Part shown: positions 1 through 8,711 of the stretch, piece after piece
How the letters are laid out: every line of letters starts with the position of its first letter
Position numbering within the stretch: position 1 is the first letter of the stretch
From: a virus
DNA: 36,930 nucleotides
Virus record (IMG/VR): IMGVR_UViG_3300047548_000189
Coordinates: 1 to 36,930 of that record
Strand: one strand, 5' to 3'
Notes under the pieces: generated by a model
The model's database searches: none
What the model was told of the DNA's origin: nothing
What the model saw: only the letters and a program-made list of their open reading frames with translations
Made by a program: the position numbers and the translations under genes

Positions 1-71
1 TGGCATGGGCTGGCAACCTGACTTGCTCGGGTGCTCAGTTCCAAGGTCGTCTGTTCGACACCTCGGCTTAA
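1..71 (+). CDS. Major capsid protein, 3' fragment (duplicate of the gene at 35778)
   Basis: The reading frame entering the window ends in TAA at 69-71 and encodes the same C-terminus as the full gene at 35778-36767. It is an artefact of where the circular genome was cut, not a second capsid gene. Confidence 0.93.
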   Translation, partial: AWAGNLTCSGAQFQGRLFDTSA

Positions 72-107
72 CTGAAACTAGCTCTCCAAGGTGGTGAGCA
101 ACCTTTG

Positions 108-146
108 CACAGGCTTCCAGTAAACCCGGAGGCCTGTGCTCTTTTT
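108..146 (+). terminator. Intrinsic terminator after the capsid gene
   Basis: An 11-bp stem (108-118 with 128-138, one G-T wobble) encloses a 9-base loop and is followed by CTC and five T. It lies 36 bases after the capsid stop codon, immediately before the Shine-Dalgarno of the next gene. The duplicate at 36804-36841 has only four T. It probably reduces read-through from the highly expressed capsid gene into the tail genes. Confidence 0.8.
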
Positions 147-159
147 GGAGGTATGAATC

Positions 160-357
160 ATGGCAGCAACATTTTCTGGATCTGACGCTCCGTCGGTCTA
201 CGACGCAACTGAGTCGCAGCCGCTGGGCGCTGTATCGACCGGTATCGGTCAACCAACTGATGTAACGGACGCGACTGGCACCGCTATCGCAACCGAGCGC
301 ATCGGCGGCACTGACTACAACCTGACCGTGAACAACCCGCTTGTTCCGGCTGCGTAA
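160..357 (+). CDS. Small protein downstream of capsid, unknown function
   Basis: This encodes a 65-residue protein rich in Thr, Ala, Gly and Asp, with no Cys, no membrane segment and no predicted coiled coil. ATG 160 is preceded by GGAGG at 147-151. It lies between the capsid gene and the gene at 415, in the position where many phages encode a decoration or capsid-stabilising protein. That role is inferred only from position and I do not recognise the family. A truncated duplicate of its start is at 36855-36930. Confidence 0.75.
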   Translation: MAATFSGSDAPSVYDATESQPLGAVSTGIGQPTDVTDATGTAIATERIGGTDYNLTVNNPLVPAA

Positions 358-361
358 CCCA

Positions 362-390
362 GAGGGGGCATCCCGCCCCCTCGCTTTACT
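362..390 (+). terminator. Possible weak terminator hairpin
   Basis: GAGGGGGC (362-369) pairs perfectly with GCCCCCTC (375-382) around a 5-base loop. The following GCTTTACTT is only weakly T-rich, so this may be an attenuator or an RNA-stabilising hairpin rather than an efficient terminator. It separates the 65-residue gene from the gene at 415. Confidence 0.5.
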
Positions 391-414
391 TCAATCATAA
401 AAAAGGAAAATTCT

Positions 415-1086
415 ATGAACACCACCTACGAGAATTACGAACCAAGTTTGAACGATCTGCTTAACGATCCGTTCAGCAAAAACATGAACGCCGGCGGCGT
501 GCGTCCCGAAGACGATGGCCGCTTCCAAAACGACAAGAAGCTGCACGTTCGCTTCTTCGTCAAGCCAATGATGAACCGCGCCAAGTCGCGCCAAGCCGGC
601 CGCCCGATCTTTGAAGAGGTCGAAATGGTCGAGATCATGGTGCCCGGCGACAAGCACAGCATTCCGATGCGTCGTGCCCGCGCTCTGGACAAGGCTCGCT
701 TTGCCCGCCAGTACCAAGCATTCAAAGCCGGCAAGGAAGACCAGCAATCCGGCACGCCGCTGAACGTCGTCCCATTCATGACGCCAGCTAAGGCCGAGGA
801 ATACAAGTTCTTCCACATCGTCACGGTCGAGCAACTGGCCGGTGCCGCAGATAGCAGCGCAGCAGCTGGTGCCGTCATGGGCTTCCAGGGCGACAAGCAG
901 AAAGCCGCGGCATACATCGCCATGTCCGAAGGCAACGCACCTGTGCTCCAACTCCAAGAGAAGCTCGAGGAGAAGGATCAGCAGATCGCTGCCATGCAGG
1001 ATCAGATGAATCAGATGAATGCCCGCCTGGCCGAGCTCGCAACGAAGAGCAAGAAGGCACCAGCGGCAGTAACTAACGAAGAGTAA
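415..1086 (+). CDS. Phage structural-region protein with C-terminal coiled coil
   Basis: This encodes 223 residues. The first 150 are mixed and charged and include a basic patch (residues about 50-62). Residues about 180-215 are rich in Gln, Glu, Leu and Met with heptad spacing, which suggests a coiled coil. The tail end is Lys/Ala-rich. AAGGAAA lies just upstream of ATG 415. The gene sits between the capsid and the head-tail adaptor, so a head-completion or assembly role is plausible, but no named family is recognised. Confidence 0.8.
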   Translation: MNTTYENYEPSLNDLLNDPFSKNMNAGGVRPEDDGRFQNDKKLHVRFFVKPMMNRAKSRQAGRPIFEEVEMVEIMVPGDKHSIPMRRARALDKARFARQYQAFKAGKEDQQSGTPLNVVPFMTPAKAEEYKFFHIVTVEQLAGAADSSAAAGAVMGFQGDKQKAAAYIAMSEGNAPVLQLQEKLEEKDQQIAAMQDQMNQMNARLAELATKSKKAPAAVTNEE

Positions 1087-1097
1087 GGAGAACCGGG

Positions 1098-1859
1098 ATG
1101 TCGACCTATCAGATCCAGAACTACGCGACGCTTGCTGACATCGTCAAGTACGTCTCGCGGTTGGTCGGCTATCCCGTTCCTACCGATCCGGCTGGCAGCA
1201 CCGACCCGGCAGTTCAACAGATGATCGCAGCGGCCAACGTCGCCGCTGACGACATGCTGAACCTGTATGACTGGCAGCGACTGATCAAAGACTACGAGAT
1301 CTCGGTTGTTGCCGACTACCCAGGGCAGCTGGAGAAGTCTTTCGATCTGCCGGGCGACTTCTGGCAGTTCATAGATCAGACGCAGTGGAACAAAGACACG
1401 CGCCTCCCGGCGATCGGCCCGGTATCGGCACAGGCTTGGCAGCAGATAAAGATCCGCATGCCGAAGGTGGTGCTCACCTTCCTGTGGCAGATCCGTGACC
1501 AGAAGCTGTGGATCCAGTCGCCGCCGAGCACGCCGCAGGTTTTCTCGTTCTACTACATGAGCCAGGGCTGGTGTATCGACGCCGATGACCCTGACACATA
1601 CAAGAACGAAGCCACGAAGAACGGCGATCGCATCCTGTTCAATGCCTACCTGATGAGGCTCCTCACTCGGGTGAAGTGGCTCGAGATCAAGGGCTTTGAC
1701 TCGTCCGGCGCAATGCGTGACTTCCTGGTGAGCTTCGAGAACCGTAAGGGCGACGAGATTGGCGCCCAGGTGCTCTCAATGGCATCGGCTCCCGGCCTGC
1801 CGTATCTGAACGTCCTGACAAACGCGCCTGACACAGGCTACGGCGGCGCGGGGTTCTAA
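1098..1859 (+). CDS. Head-tail adaptor / tail tubular protein A-like
   Basis: This encodes 253 residues. The early part has a helical segment (residues about 32-60) of the kind found in podovirus adaptor proteins. The later part includes residues about 211-225, with a charged stretch followed by GAQVLS, which resembles the C-terminal region of the gp11/gp4-type connector proteins. In such phages this protein rings the portal base and receives the nozzle protein. The next gene starts 3 bases after its stop and encodes a nozzle-like protein, which supports the call. The start ATG is preceded by AAGGAG at 1085-1090. Confidence 0.7.
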   Translation: MSTYQIQNYATLADIVKYVSRLVGYPVPTDPAGSTDPAVQQMIAAANVAADDMLNLYDWQRLIKDYEISVVADYPGQLEKSFDLPGDFWQFIDQTQWNKDTRLPAIGPVSAQAWQQIKIRMPKVVLTFLWQIRDQKLWIQSPPSTPQVFSFYYMSQGWCIDADDPDTYKNEATKNGDRILFNAYLMRLLTRVKWLEIKGFDSSGAMRDFLVSFENRKGDEIGAQVLSMASAPGLPYLNVLTNAPDTGYGGAGF

Positions 1860-1862
1860 GAC

Positions 1863-3455
1863 ATGCCGCTGGTTCCAGTAAAGAATCACAAGTCGCCGCG
1901 CAGGGTTGCGCAGTCGGCAAACGCCATGGCAACGGCGCTTCTAGCGCCGACGCTTGGCCTTAACTACCGCGACCCGTTCATCACCCTCGGGCCAAAGGAC
2001 GCGGTCGTTCTCGACAACTTCATCGCTCGCCCTACCGGCGTAGCGATTCGTGACGGGTATCAAAAACATGTCACCGGACTCGGCGGTGTGGTTGGTTCTT
2101 TCCTGCCCTACCTGGCGCAGTCAAGCACGGATAGCAAGCTGTTCGCAACCGTCGGCGCAGATATCTTCGACGTCACCGACAGCACAGCCGCACCGGCAGC
2201 CGTAGAGACAACGACATCGAGCGACGGCATCTGGTCGTCGATCATGTTCTCGGCGCCAACGCAGAACTACCTGTGCTGCACTTCGGAATCAGGTGGCTAC
2301 TGGACGTATGACGAGGCCGGTGGCTGGGTAGATCGCTCTGCAAACCTCACCGGCTTCTCTGGTGCGCATGGCTGCATCGCGGCCTGGAAGAACCGCCTCT
2401 TCATAGTTGCCGCTGGCACCAACAAGGTCTACTACCTGCCGGTCAACTCGATCCAGGGCGCAGCCTCTGAACTCGACTTCGGCCCACTGATGAAGCACGG
2501 CGGCCATGTGGTTGCCATCGTCAACTGGACGCTGAACGCCGGCATCGACATCGACGACTACTTTGTCGTCTTTGGCTCGCAGGGAGACATTCTTGTCTAT
2601 CAAGGCACAGATCCAGACGACATTTCCACGTTCGCGCTGAAGGGCATCTGGTACATGGGTCGCCCCCCAGTCGGCGATCGCTTCTTCTGCGAGTACGGCG
2701 GTGAGCTCTTCGTCCTGACCGAGCTTGGCCTGCTGCCGCTCTCGAAGATGGTCAACGGCGAAGTCGCCAACACCTACAACGTCATGTCGGCCAAGATCCA
2801 GCCGGCACTGTCGCCGATGCTGACTCGACTAATCGACACGCCGACATGGGAAGTTCGACTAGCCGAGAACAACGACATTCTTGTCATCTCGCCGCCCCGC
2901 GAAGGCACTGTCTTCCGTCAGTACGTCATGTACATCCAGACCGGCGCCTGGAGCACGTTCTCTGGCATGCCGATCTACGCCATGACGACCTACAACGGCC
3001 AGATGTACTTCGGCGACGAAGATGGCAACGTCTACCTCGGCCTGTACGGCGACAAAGACAACATCAATCGTGACGGCACCGGTGGCGATGACATCGAAGG
3101 TCAAGTGCAGGGCGGCTTTAATGACTACGGCTCGGCCGCCAACCTGAAGCTCTTCAACATGGCTCGCCCGATTCTGATCGCTCCACAGACACCGGCTGTG
3201 CAGGCGCAGATGAATATCGAGTACACGTTCAATCCGATCTACGGCGCACCAAGCTACACCAGCGAAGACAGCGCCCGTTGGAGCGAATCATCTTGGAATG
3301 AAGCCGCCTGGACTGGCGACACGAATACATACGCAGCATGGGTCGGCCTGCAAGGCATGGGCTACTACGGCTCGCTGCGTCTGGCAATCAAAGGACGCCC
3401 GGGCACGATCTACGTCTCGAGCACGGTGCTCTATCAGCCTGGCGGGGTGATGTGA
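1863..3455 (+). CDS. Tail nozzle / tail tubular protein B-like
   Basis: This encodes 530 residues. The protein is beta-rich, with repeated aromatic and Gly-rich segments (for example residues about 150-190 and 360-395) consistent with a beta-propeller-type nozzle, as in podovirus gp12/gp10 proteins. It follows the adaptor directly. Its TGA stop overlaps the next ATG by one base, indicating translational coupling. In short-tailed phages this protein forms the distal tail tube that contacts the envelope. Assignment rests on size, order and general sequence character. Confidence 0.72.
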   Translation: MPLVPVKNHKSPRRVAQSANAMATALLAPTLGLNYRDPFITLGPKDAVVLDNFIARPTGVAIRDGYQKHVTGLGGVVGSFLPYLAQSSTDSKLFATVGADIFDVTDSTAAPAAVETTTSSDGIWSSIMFSAPTQNYLCCTSESGGYWTYDEAGGWVDRSANLTGFSGAHGCIAAWKNRLFIVAAGTNKVYYLPVNSIQGAASELDFGPLMKHGGHVVAIVNWTLNAGIDIDDYFVVFGSQGDILVYQGTDPDDISTFALKGIWYMGRPPVGDRFFCEYGGELFVLTELGLLPLSKMVNGEVANTYNVMSAKIQPALSPMLTRLIDTPTWEVRLAENNDILVISPPREGTVFRQYVMYIQTGAWSTFSGMPIYAMTTYNGQMYFGDEDGNVYLGLYGDKDNINRDGTGGDDIEGQVQGGFNDYGSAANLKLFNMARPILIAPQTPAVQAQMNIEYTFNPIYGAPSYTSEDSARWSESSWNEAAWTGDTNTYAAWVGLQGMGYYGSLRLAIKGRPGTIYVSSTVLYQPGGVM

Positions 3456-3919
3456 TGAGCGACCGCTACGTCCTGTACGACCTGGTCAAGCCGGAATGGT
3501 TTGGCAACGCCCCTGACGGCGTGAACTTCTTCGTTGCCATTGCGCAGTGCTGTCACATCTGGGACGACTTGATCGACAAGGACAAGCCGGTCAGCGACGA
3601 AAAGATCAACGACATGATGCGCGTCGCGCTGGTCTTTCTGCCGCTCAATTCGGTCTACCAAAAGATCAGCCACGCCGCGCCGCACTTCTGGGCAAGCATC
3701 ATCTCTGCCTACGAGACGGCGAACAAATACGAGAAGGACAAGGATGAGAAAGGCCTTGAGATCGGACACAATCTTCGCTATGCGGTCGGGCACCTGATTG
3801 CCTACGCCATGGAAGTCTGCATCGGCACACAAGAGGCACGGAAGCACCTGCCAGACATGTGGAAGTTGATCGTTTTTGAGAACTTTGAGGATTACAAGAA
3901 GGAGCACTTAAATGCCTAG
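3455..3919 (+). CDS. All-helical phage protein with a DDLID motif, unknown function
   Basis: This encodes 154 residues from ATG 3455. The open frame extends upstream to 3338, but ATG 3455 overlaps the previous stop and gives a coupled start. The protein appears mostly helical and begins with a Trp/Tyr-rich N-terminus followed by WDDLIDKDKP at about residues 35-44. That acidic motif recurs in phage proteins beside nozzle genes as I recall them. It superficially resembles the DDxxD motif of class I terpene synthases, but no catalytic role is shown. It overlaps the following gene by 8 bases. Confidence 0.8.
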   Translation: MSDRYVLYDLVKPEWFGNAPDGVNFFVAIAQCCHIWDDLIDKDKPVSDEKINDMMRVALVFLPLNSVYQKISHAAPHFWASIISAYETANKYEKDKDEKGLEIGHNLRYAVGHLIAYAMEVCIGTQEARKHLPDMWKLIVFENFEDYKKEHLNA

Positions 3920-5186
3920 CAATCCGTTTGATAGCCCGGATCCGCCACCAGCACCGGATTACACCGGCGCCGCAAAGGCGCAGGCGCAGTCGTCGAAGGA
4001 AGTAACGAACATCCAGAACTACGCGAACCGTCCGCAACAGAAGACGCCGTTCGGCTCCGTTACCTGGAACACTAAAGCCGTTACCGACCCGGCTACTGGC
4101 CAGAAGGTTACTCAGTGGACACAGAACTACGACTTCAGCCCGACGGTACAGGCCGCGCTCGACTCTCAGCAGCGACTGCAACGGGATCGCAGCCAGCTTG
4201 GCGAAAGTTTCATTAACCGAGTTAGGGATGAGTATGCGCAGCCGTTCAACTGGGGCGGCATGCCGGCGCGTGGCGAAAACGTGCAGGGATCTCAGTTTCA
4301 GTCTCTGCAAGGCAGTGCTCCGCAGTTGCAAACCCAACTCCAGAACGAAGCCAACGGCGCAGAGCGTCAGCGCATCGAGAATGCGTTATTTGAGCGTATG
4401 CAGCCGCAGCACGACCGGCAGCAGTCGGCGCTCGACGTAAAGCTGGCCAATCAAGGCATCACGGCTGGCTCTGAGGCCTACAAGCGTGCCATGCAATCTC
4501 TTGGTGACCAGCAGTCGCGTGAGCGCTTCAATGCTCTTGAGATGGGCGGCCAAGAGATGGCTCGTCTGCAACAGCAGCAGCTGGCTAACGCGCAGTTCGG
4601 CAATACGGCACTCCAGAACCAGCAATCTCTGGATCAAAGCCGTGCTGGCTTCAACAACCAAGTTGAACAAAACGAGTTTGCCCAGGGCATGCAGCAGTCG
4701 CAGTACCAGAACCAACTGCGGCAGGCGGCGATGGCAGAAGAGTTGCAGCGCCGCGGTCTATCTCTGAACGAGATGAACGCACTGCTTACCGGTCAGCAGG
4801 TGAACATGCAGCAGATGCCGCAGTTCAATGCTGCCCAGGCTTCGCAGCCGGTGCAGTACATGCAGGCGGCACAGAACCAGTACCAGGCCAACATAGACGC
4901 CTACAACAACAACAACATGAATCAGAACAGCCAGATGAGCGGCCTGTTCAATCTGGGCTCCAGCCTCGGCACGGCAGCCTTCATGTTCTCCGATTCTCGC
5001 CTCAAGAAAATTGTCGGCAAGGTAGGTGAGAAAAACGGAATCGGTTGGTATCTTTTTAAATATCTCGGCAGCAACGCCCTGTACGAAGGCGCAATCGCGC
5101 AAGAAGTGCAGAAGGTCAAGCCGGAGGCGGTCAAGCAACACGCCAACGGCTTCCTGATGGTGGACTACGCCGCACTGGAGGCTTAA
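3912..5186 (+). CDS. Gln-rich virion protein with C-terminal intramolecular chaperone (peptidase S74-type) domain
   Basis: This encodes 424 residues. Residues about 70-345 are extremely Gln/Asn/Ala/Met-rich and helical. The last 65 residues (360-424) match the intramolecular chaperone of endosialidase-type fibres: SDSRLKK at 360-366, a conserved GxxWYxFKY-like strand, then AIAQEV (395-400) and a closing VDY. In this family the domain trimerises the protein and then cuts itself off before the Ser of the SD.RLK motif, so Ser360 is the expected cleavage point. Its attachment to a helical Gln-rich protein rather than an obvious beta fibre is noteworthy. The location between the nozzle and the transglycosylase suggests a tail-needle or ejection component. 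Confidence 0.82.
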   Translation: MPSNPFDSPDPPPAPDYTGAAKAQAQSSKEVTNIQNYANRPQQKTPFGSVTWNTKAVTDPATGQKVTQWTQNYDFSPTVQAALDSQQRLQRDRSQLGESFINRVRDEYAQPFNWGGMPARGENVQGSQFQSLQGSAPQLQTQLQNEANGAERQRIENALFERMQPQHDRQQSALDVKLANQGITAGSEAYKRAMQSLGDQQSRERFNALEMGGQEMARLQQQQLANAQFGNTALQNQQSLDQSRAGFNNQVEQNEFAQGMQQSQYQNQLRQAAMAEELQRRGLSLNEMNALLTGQQVNMQQMPQFNAAQASQPVQYMQAAQNQYQANIDAYNNNNMNQNSQMSGLFNLGSSLGTAAFMFSDSRLKKIVGKVGEKNGIGWYLFKYLGSNALYEGAIAQEVQKVKPEAVKQHANGFLMVDYAALEA

Positions 5187-5189
5187 GCA

Positions 5190-5603
5190 ATGGACTACAA
5201 CAAGTACATGAACGTCGACGACATCTCGGCAATGGAAGAGATGGCTCGGATCGACGATCCACAAGCACGCATCGACTCAATGCAAGGCCTTCAAGGCCTG
5301 GCCAACGGCATGCGCATGAAGAGCCTGCCAGAGCGCGGCAATGGCCGACTGATCGGTGCAACGAGCGGCCTAGAGGCTCTCGGTGGCATCGCGCAGAACG
5401 TGACTGGCGCAGCAATGCAAAAAGGATTGGCCGACAAATACGGCTCGATCCTCGACCAGAACAACGCCGCCCGCGGCAATGCCGCCAGCAAGATCGGCAG
5501 CAAGTACATGGTCAACGCCCTTCGCCAGAACCAGATCCCAGGCGTCGAGTCTTTTGACTACGGTGCTTACGGCGCCGTCGCTGATCAGATCGATCCGTAC
5601 TAA
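5190..5603 (+). CDS. Small structural-region protein, unknown function
   Basis: This encodes 137 residues rich in Gly, Ala, Met and Gln. A Gly-Leu-rich middle (residues about 50-80) could be weakly amphipathic. It starts 3 bases after the previous stop and its TAA overlaps the next ATG, so it belongs to the same translationally coupled ejection-protein cluster. It may be a small internal virion protein, by analogy of position only. Confidence 0.75.
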   Translation: MDYNKYMNVDDISAMEEMARIDDPQARIDSMQGLQGLANGMRMKSLPERGNGRLIGATSGLEALGGIAQNVTGAAMQKGLADKYGSILDQNNAARGNAASKIGSKYMVNALRQNQIPGVESFDYGAYGAVADQIDPY

Positions 5604-6946
5604 TGAGCCAATACGACCAGCTCCTTCTCGCATCGGCACAGCGCTACGGCGTTGACCCGGACATCGCCCGGCAGGTAATGCGGGTGGAGTCTGGTGGCAA
5701 CCCGAACGCCGTCTCTCCAGCTGGCGCCATCGGGTTGATGCAGCTGATGCCGGGCACCGCACAGGAGCTTGGCGTCGACCCATACGACCCCGCTCAGAAC
5801 ATCGACGGTGGCATGCGCTACCTGTCGCAGCAGATCAAGAAGTACGGCCCACAAGGCGGCTTGGCTGCCTACAACGCCGGGCCTGGGCGCTATGAGCGCT
5901 CCGGCGGCGACCTCTCCAAGCTGCCTCGTGAGACGCAGCAGTACGTCAGCAAGGTGACAGGCATGAATACAGCACTCCCCAGCGCTCGCGCCGCATACGA
6001 CCGGCACGACCCCGCGAGCGTCTACGACTTTCTCTTGCAGAACCAGCAGGACGTCCCGGTTCAGCAACTGACGCCGGAACAGAGAGCCGCCCTGACTGAG
6101 TCGCGCCAACGCCAGGCGGCCATGCTGCCGCTGGCAATCGGTGCCGCGCTGTCTGGCGACAAAAGCATTCGCGCCCTTGGCAGCCAGATGTACAACAACT
6201 CAGTCGGCGCACAGGGCGCTCAGAAGCTCGGCGACTACGGCTGGATGACCGAAGGCGGCGATCTGATCGAGAACCCGCTGCGTGCATCCGATCGCCAAGA
6301 GTCGCGCCGTGATCGCGCCCTGGCGCTGGCCGTGCAAGCAGCAAAGCAACAGCAGGCGCCGGCCGGCTATACCTGGGTCGACGGCCCGAACGGCGAGCCC
6401 TCTCTGACGTTTATCCCTGGCGGCCCGGGTGACCCGAAGGTCAAGCTGACCACCGGCCAGCCGTCTGAAGACGAGCGCAAGTCTGCGGGCTACGCATTGA
6501 GAATCCAGAAAGGGCTTAACACAATCCAAGACGTCACCGGCAAGAACCCTGACGTAGCAAAGCCAGAGCTCACTGCACGAGCCCTCAGCAAGCTGCCCGT
6601 GTTCGGCCAGGATCTGGGCAACTGGGCAACGTCGCAAGATCGTCAGCGCGTCGAAGCAGCGCAGCTGGACATGCTCGACGCTGCTCTGACCTTGAACACC
6701 GGCGCTGCCTACACCCGCGAGCAGCTGCAAGGCCTGTCGAAGTCTTACTTCCCACAGATCGGCGACGGCGAGAAGACGATCGCCGAGAAGAAGGCTCGAC
6801 TCGACGACTTGATCGCTACGGCACGAACTCGAGCAGGCCGTGCTGACACAGGGCCAGCGGCTCCTGCCGCTCCGGCTGCACCTGCCGGCGGTATGCCGTC
6901 AGCTGATGCGATCGCCGCGGAGCTCGCACGCAGAGGAGTGAAGTAA
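5603..6946 (+). CDS. Lytic transglycosylase, virion-associated (SLT domain)
   Basis: This encodes 447 residues. An N-terminal soluble lytic transglycosylase domain occupies residues about 5-115: the catalytic Glu29 sits in RVESGGNP, followed by GAIGLMQLMP (41-50) and AYNAGPGRY (89-97). The enzyme cleaves peptidoglycan glycan strands between MurNAc and GlcNAc. The remainder (120-447) is helical and Gln/Ala-rich with an Ala-Pro linker near residue 420. This fits an internal virion protein that opens the cell wall during DNA ejection. It is coupled by one-base overlaps to both neighbours. Confidence 0.92.
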   Translation: MSQYDQLLLASAQRYGVDPDIARQVMRVESGGNPNAVSPAGAIGLMQLMPGTAQELGVDPYDPAQNIDGGMRYLSQQIKKYGPQGGLAAYNAGPGRYERSGGDLSKLPRETQQYVSKVTGMNTALPSARAAYDRHDPASVYDFLLQNQQDVPVQQLTPEQRAALTESRQRQAAMLPLAIGAALSGDKSIRALGSQMYNNSVGAQGAQKLGDYGWMTEGGDLIENPLRASDRQESRRDRALALAVQAAKQQQAPAGYTWVDGPNGEPSLTFIPGGPGDPKVKLTTGQPSEDERKSAGYALRIQKGLNTIQDVTGKNPDVAKPELTARALSKLPVFGQDLGNWATSQDRQRVEAAQLDMLDAALTLNTGAAYTREQLQGLSKSYFPQIGDGEKTIAEKKARLDDLIATARTRAGRADTGPAAPAAPAAPAGGMPSADAIAAELARRGVK

Positions 6947-8700
6947 TGGATCTGTCGCAACTTTCGACTGAAGACCTGATCGCCATGCGCGGCGGCGACC
7001 TGTCGAAGGTCAGCGTCGACGGCCTCAAGGCTATGCAAGGCATGGCTGCTGCACGAGATCCGATGGCCATCAAGGCAGCACAGCAGAAGCAAAACGCTAA
7101 CACCTACGCCGGCGAAGACGTCGGCACCATGGGCACGATTATGCGTGGCCTGGGCGGTGCAAAGCACGCCTGGGACAAAGCAGCGATGGGTCTCAAAGGT
7201 CTGGTCACTGATCTGACTCCAGAAGACCAGGCGCTGCTCCAGCAGGGCGAAGCATTCTTGAACGAAGGCGGCACGGCTGCCAAGGTTGGCCAGATCGGCG
7301 CAGATGTCGCCATGACGGCCGCCCCGGTAGCTCGTGGCATGCAAGTAGCCAACGCTGGCATTCGCATGCTGCCGAAGGCTGCGCAGTTCATTGGCAAGGG
7401 CGGCATTGCTCCGGCGGCTGTTGCCGGTGGTGCTGTGAGCGCCGCGCTGGATCCAAACGACCGAGCGGGCGCTGCCATGGGTGGCGCTGCTGGTGGTGCT
7501 ATCGGCCAGGGCGTTGGCAACGTGCTGACGAAGGCGCTGGGTGGCGTGGTGTCGAACCGCGTAACACCGGAAGCCCGCCAGCTGATGAATCAGGGCGTAA
7601 ATGTGCCGCTCTGGAAGGGCACCGAATCCAAAATTCTGCGCGACGTCGGCGAGCGTGCAAAGGTGCTGCCCGTTGTCGGCAACATCATCCGCGGCCAGGA
7701 GCGCAGCGCATTCGATGACTTCAACCGCGTCATGGCCGGGCGTGCTACGCCACCGACCCCGGTGCTCGACGATGCAGGCAACGTGCTGCGCTGGGAGACA
7801 GGCTCAAAAGTCTCTGGCACTGGCAGCGAAGCCATCGACGAGCTCGGCAAGCGCTTCAATCAATCCTATGACGCGCTCTACAAAGGGCGGGGCATCCCGG
7901 TCGATGATGCCTATGGCCGCGAAACTGCCAGCATCCTCGAGAGCACCCGCAACTACTTCCCGCGCATCGCTGACGACGTCGAGTCGGCGTCTCGCCAGGC
8001 TGACGACATCCTGCGTCGCGGTACGGAATCCAAGTTTACGCAAAGCCCGATCGTCGATGACGCCGGCAAGCCCTTCGTCAACGAGCAGATGGGTCATGCA
8101 ACGACCCGACCCGAGTCGGTTAAGCAAGCCATCGACGCGCTCGAAACTCGCATAACCAGCGCCTACCAGCGCGGCGATGCAGAGGCAGCAGAGCAGCTGA
8201 AGGCGCTGCGTGCATCGATCGAAGATCTGCGCGGCCGTGGCCTCCCGCCAGAAGTCGCATCGCAGGCCGGTGAAATCAACAAGGCCTACGCAACATTCAA
8301 GCAGCTGCAACGTGCGAACAGCCAGCTGGGCGCTCAGACGTCTGGCGTGACGACACCGCGGCAGATGCTTAGTGCCATCAAGGCAAACGATCGCACGCCG
8401 GGCAAGTCGGCGTTCTCTCGTGGCTCGGCACTCAACCAAGCAGACGTTCTGAATGCAGAGCAGGTGCTTGGCAGTCGTCTGCCAGATGTCGGCCCGGGCA
8501 CCGCAGAGAAGCTGCTGCCCGCGATTGGCTTAGGTCTGCCGATGATGGGCTACGACGCAGGCTTGACCGCACTGCTCGGCACGAAGACTGGGCAGAAATT
8601 CTTGATGGGAGGCCTGCCTGGTCAGGCCGGGATCCGTCAGTACGGAAATCAATATCTGGTGCCGGCGCTTCGCTCGTTCGGCGTCGCTGAAGGCAACTAA
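6946..8700 (+). CDS. Putative internal virion / DNA-ejection protein
   Basis: This encodes 584 residues. Residues about 120-205 contain several Ala/Gly-rich hydrophobic stretches (GAAMGGAAGGAIGQ and neighbours) that could form membrane-inserting helices. Residues 230-480 are charged, helical and coiled-coil-like. The last 70 residues again contain short hydrophobic segments. It follows the transglycosylase with a one-base overlap and precedes the tail fibre, the usual position of the large ejection protein that forms the trans-envelope channel. No enzymatic motif was seen. Confidence 0.72.
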   Translation: MDLSQLSTEDLIAMRGGDLSKVSVDGLKAMQGMAAARDPMAIKAAQQKQNANTYAGEDVGTMGTIMRGLGGAKHAWDKAAMGLKGLVTDLTPEDQALLQQGEAFLNEGGTAAKVGQIGADVAMTAAPVARGMQVANAGIRMLPKAAQFIGKGGIAPAAVAGGAVSAALDPNDRAGAAMGGAAGGAIGQGVGNVLTKALGGVVSNRVTPEARQLMNQGVNVPLWKGTESKILRDVGERAKVLPVVGNIIRGQERSAFDDFNRVMAGRATPPTPVLDDAGNVLRWETGSKVSGTGSEAIDELGKRFNQSYDALYKGRGIPVDDAYGRETASILESTRNYFPRIADDVESASRQADDILRRGTESKFTQSPIVDDAGKPFVNEQMGHATTRPESVKQAIDALETRITSAYQRGDAEAAEQLKALRASIEDLRGRGLPPEVASQAGEINKAYATFKQLQRANSQLGAQTSGVTTPRQMLSAIKANDRTPGKSAFSRGSALNQADVLNAEQVLGSRLPDVGPGTAEKLLPAIGLGLPMMGYDAGLTALLGTKTGQKFLMGGLPGQAGIRQYGNQYLVPALRSFGVAEGN

Positions 8701-8711
8701 GGAGAAGAAGC

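Larger units (their letters stand above)
1..235. repeat. Left copy of the contig-end overlap
   Basis: This stretch is the same as 36697-36930 except that the T-run at 142-146 has five T here and four in the other copy (36838-36841). It contains the last 22 codons of the major capsid gene, a terminator and the start of the 65-residue gene. The overlap shows that the molecule was circular or circularly permuted when assembled, so genes at both ends should be counted once. Confidence 0.95.

Noticed and set aside
3338-3454. Extended N-terminus for the gene at 3455
   Set aside because: The extra 39 codons overlap the nozzle gene in another frame and have out-of-frame composition; ATG 3455 is coupled to the previous stop.
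3455-3919. True isoprenoid synthase
   Set aside because: The protein is only 154 residues, has one acidic motif, and lacks the second metal-binding motif expected of such enzymes; kept only as an observation.
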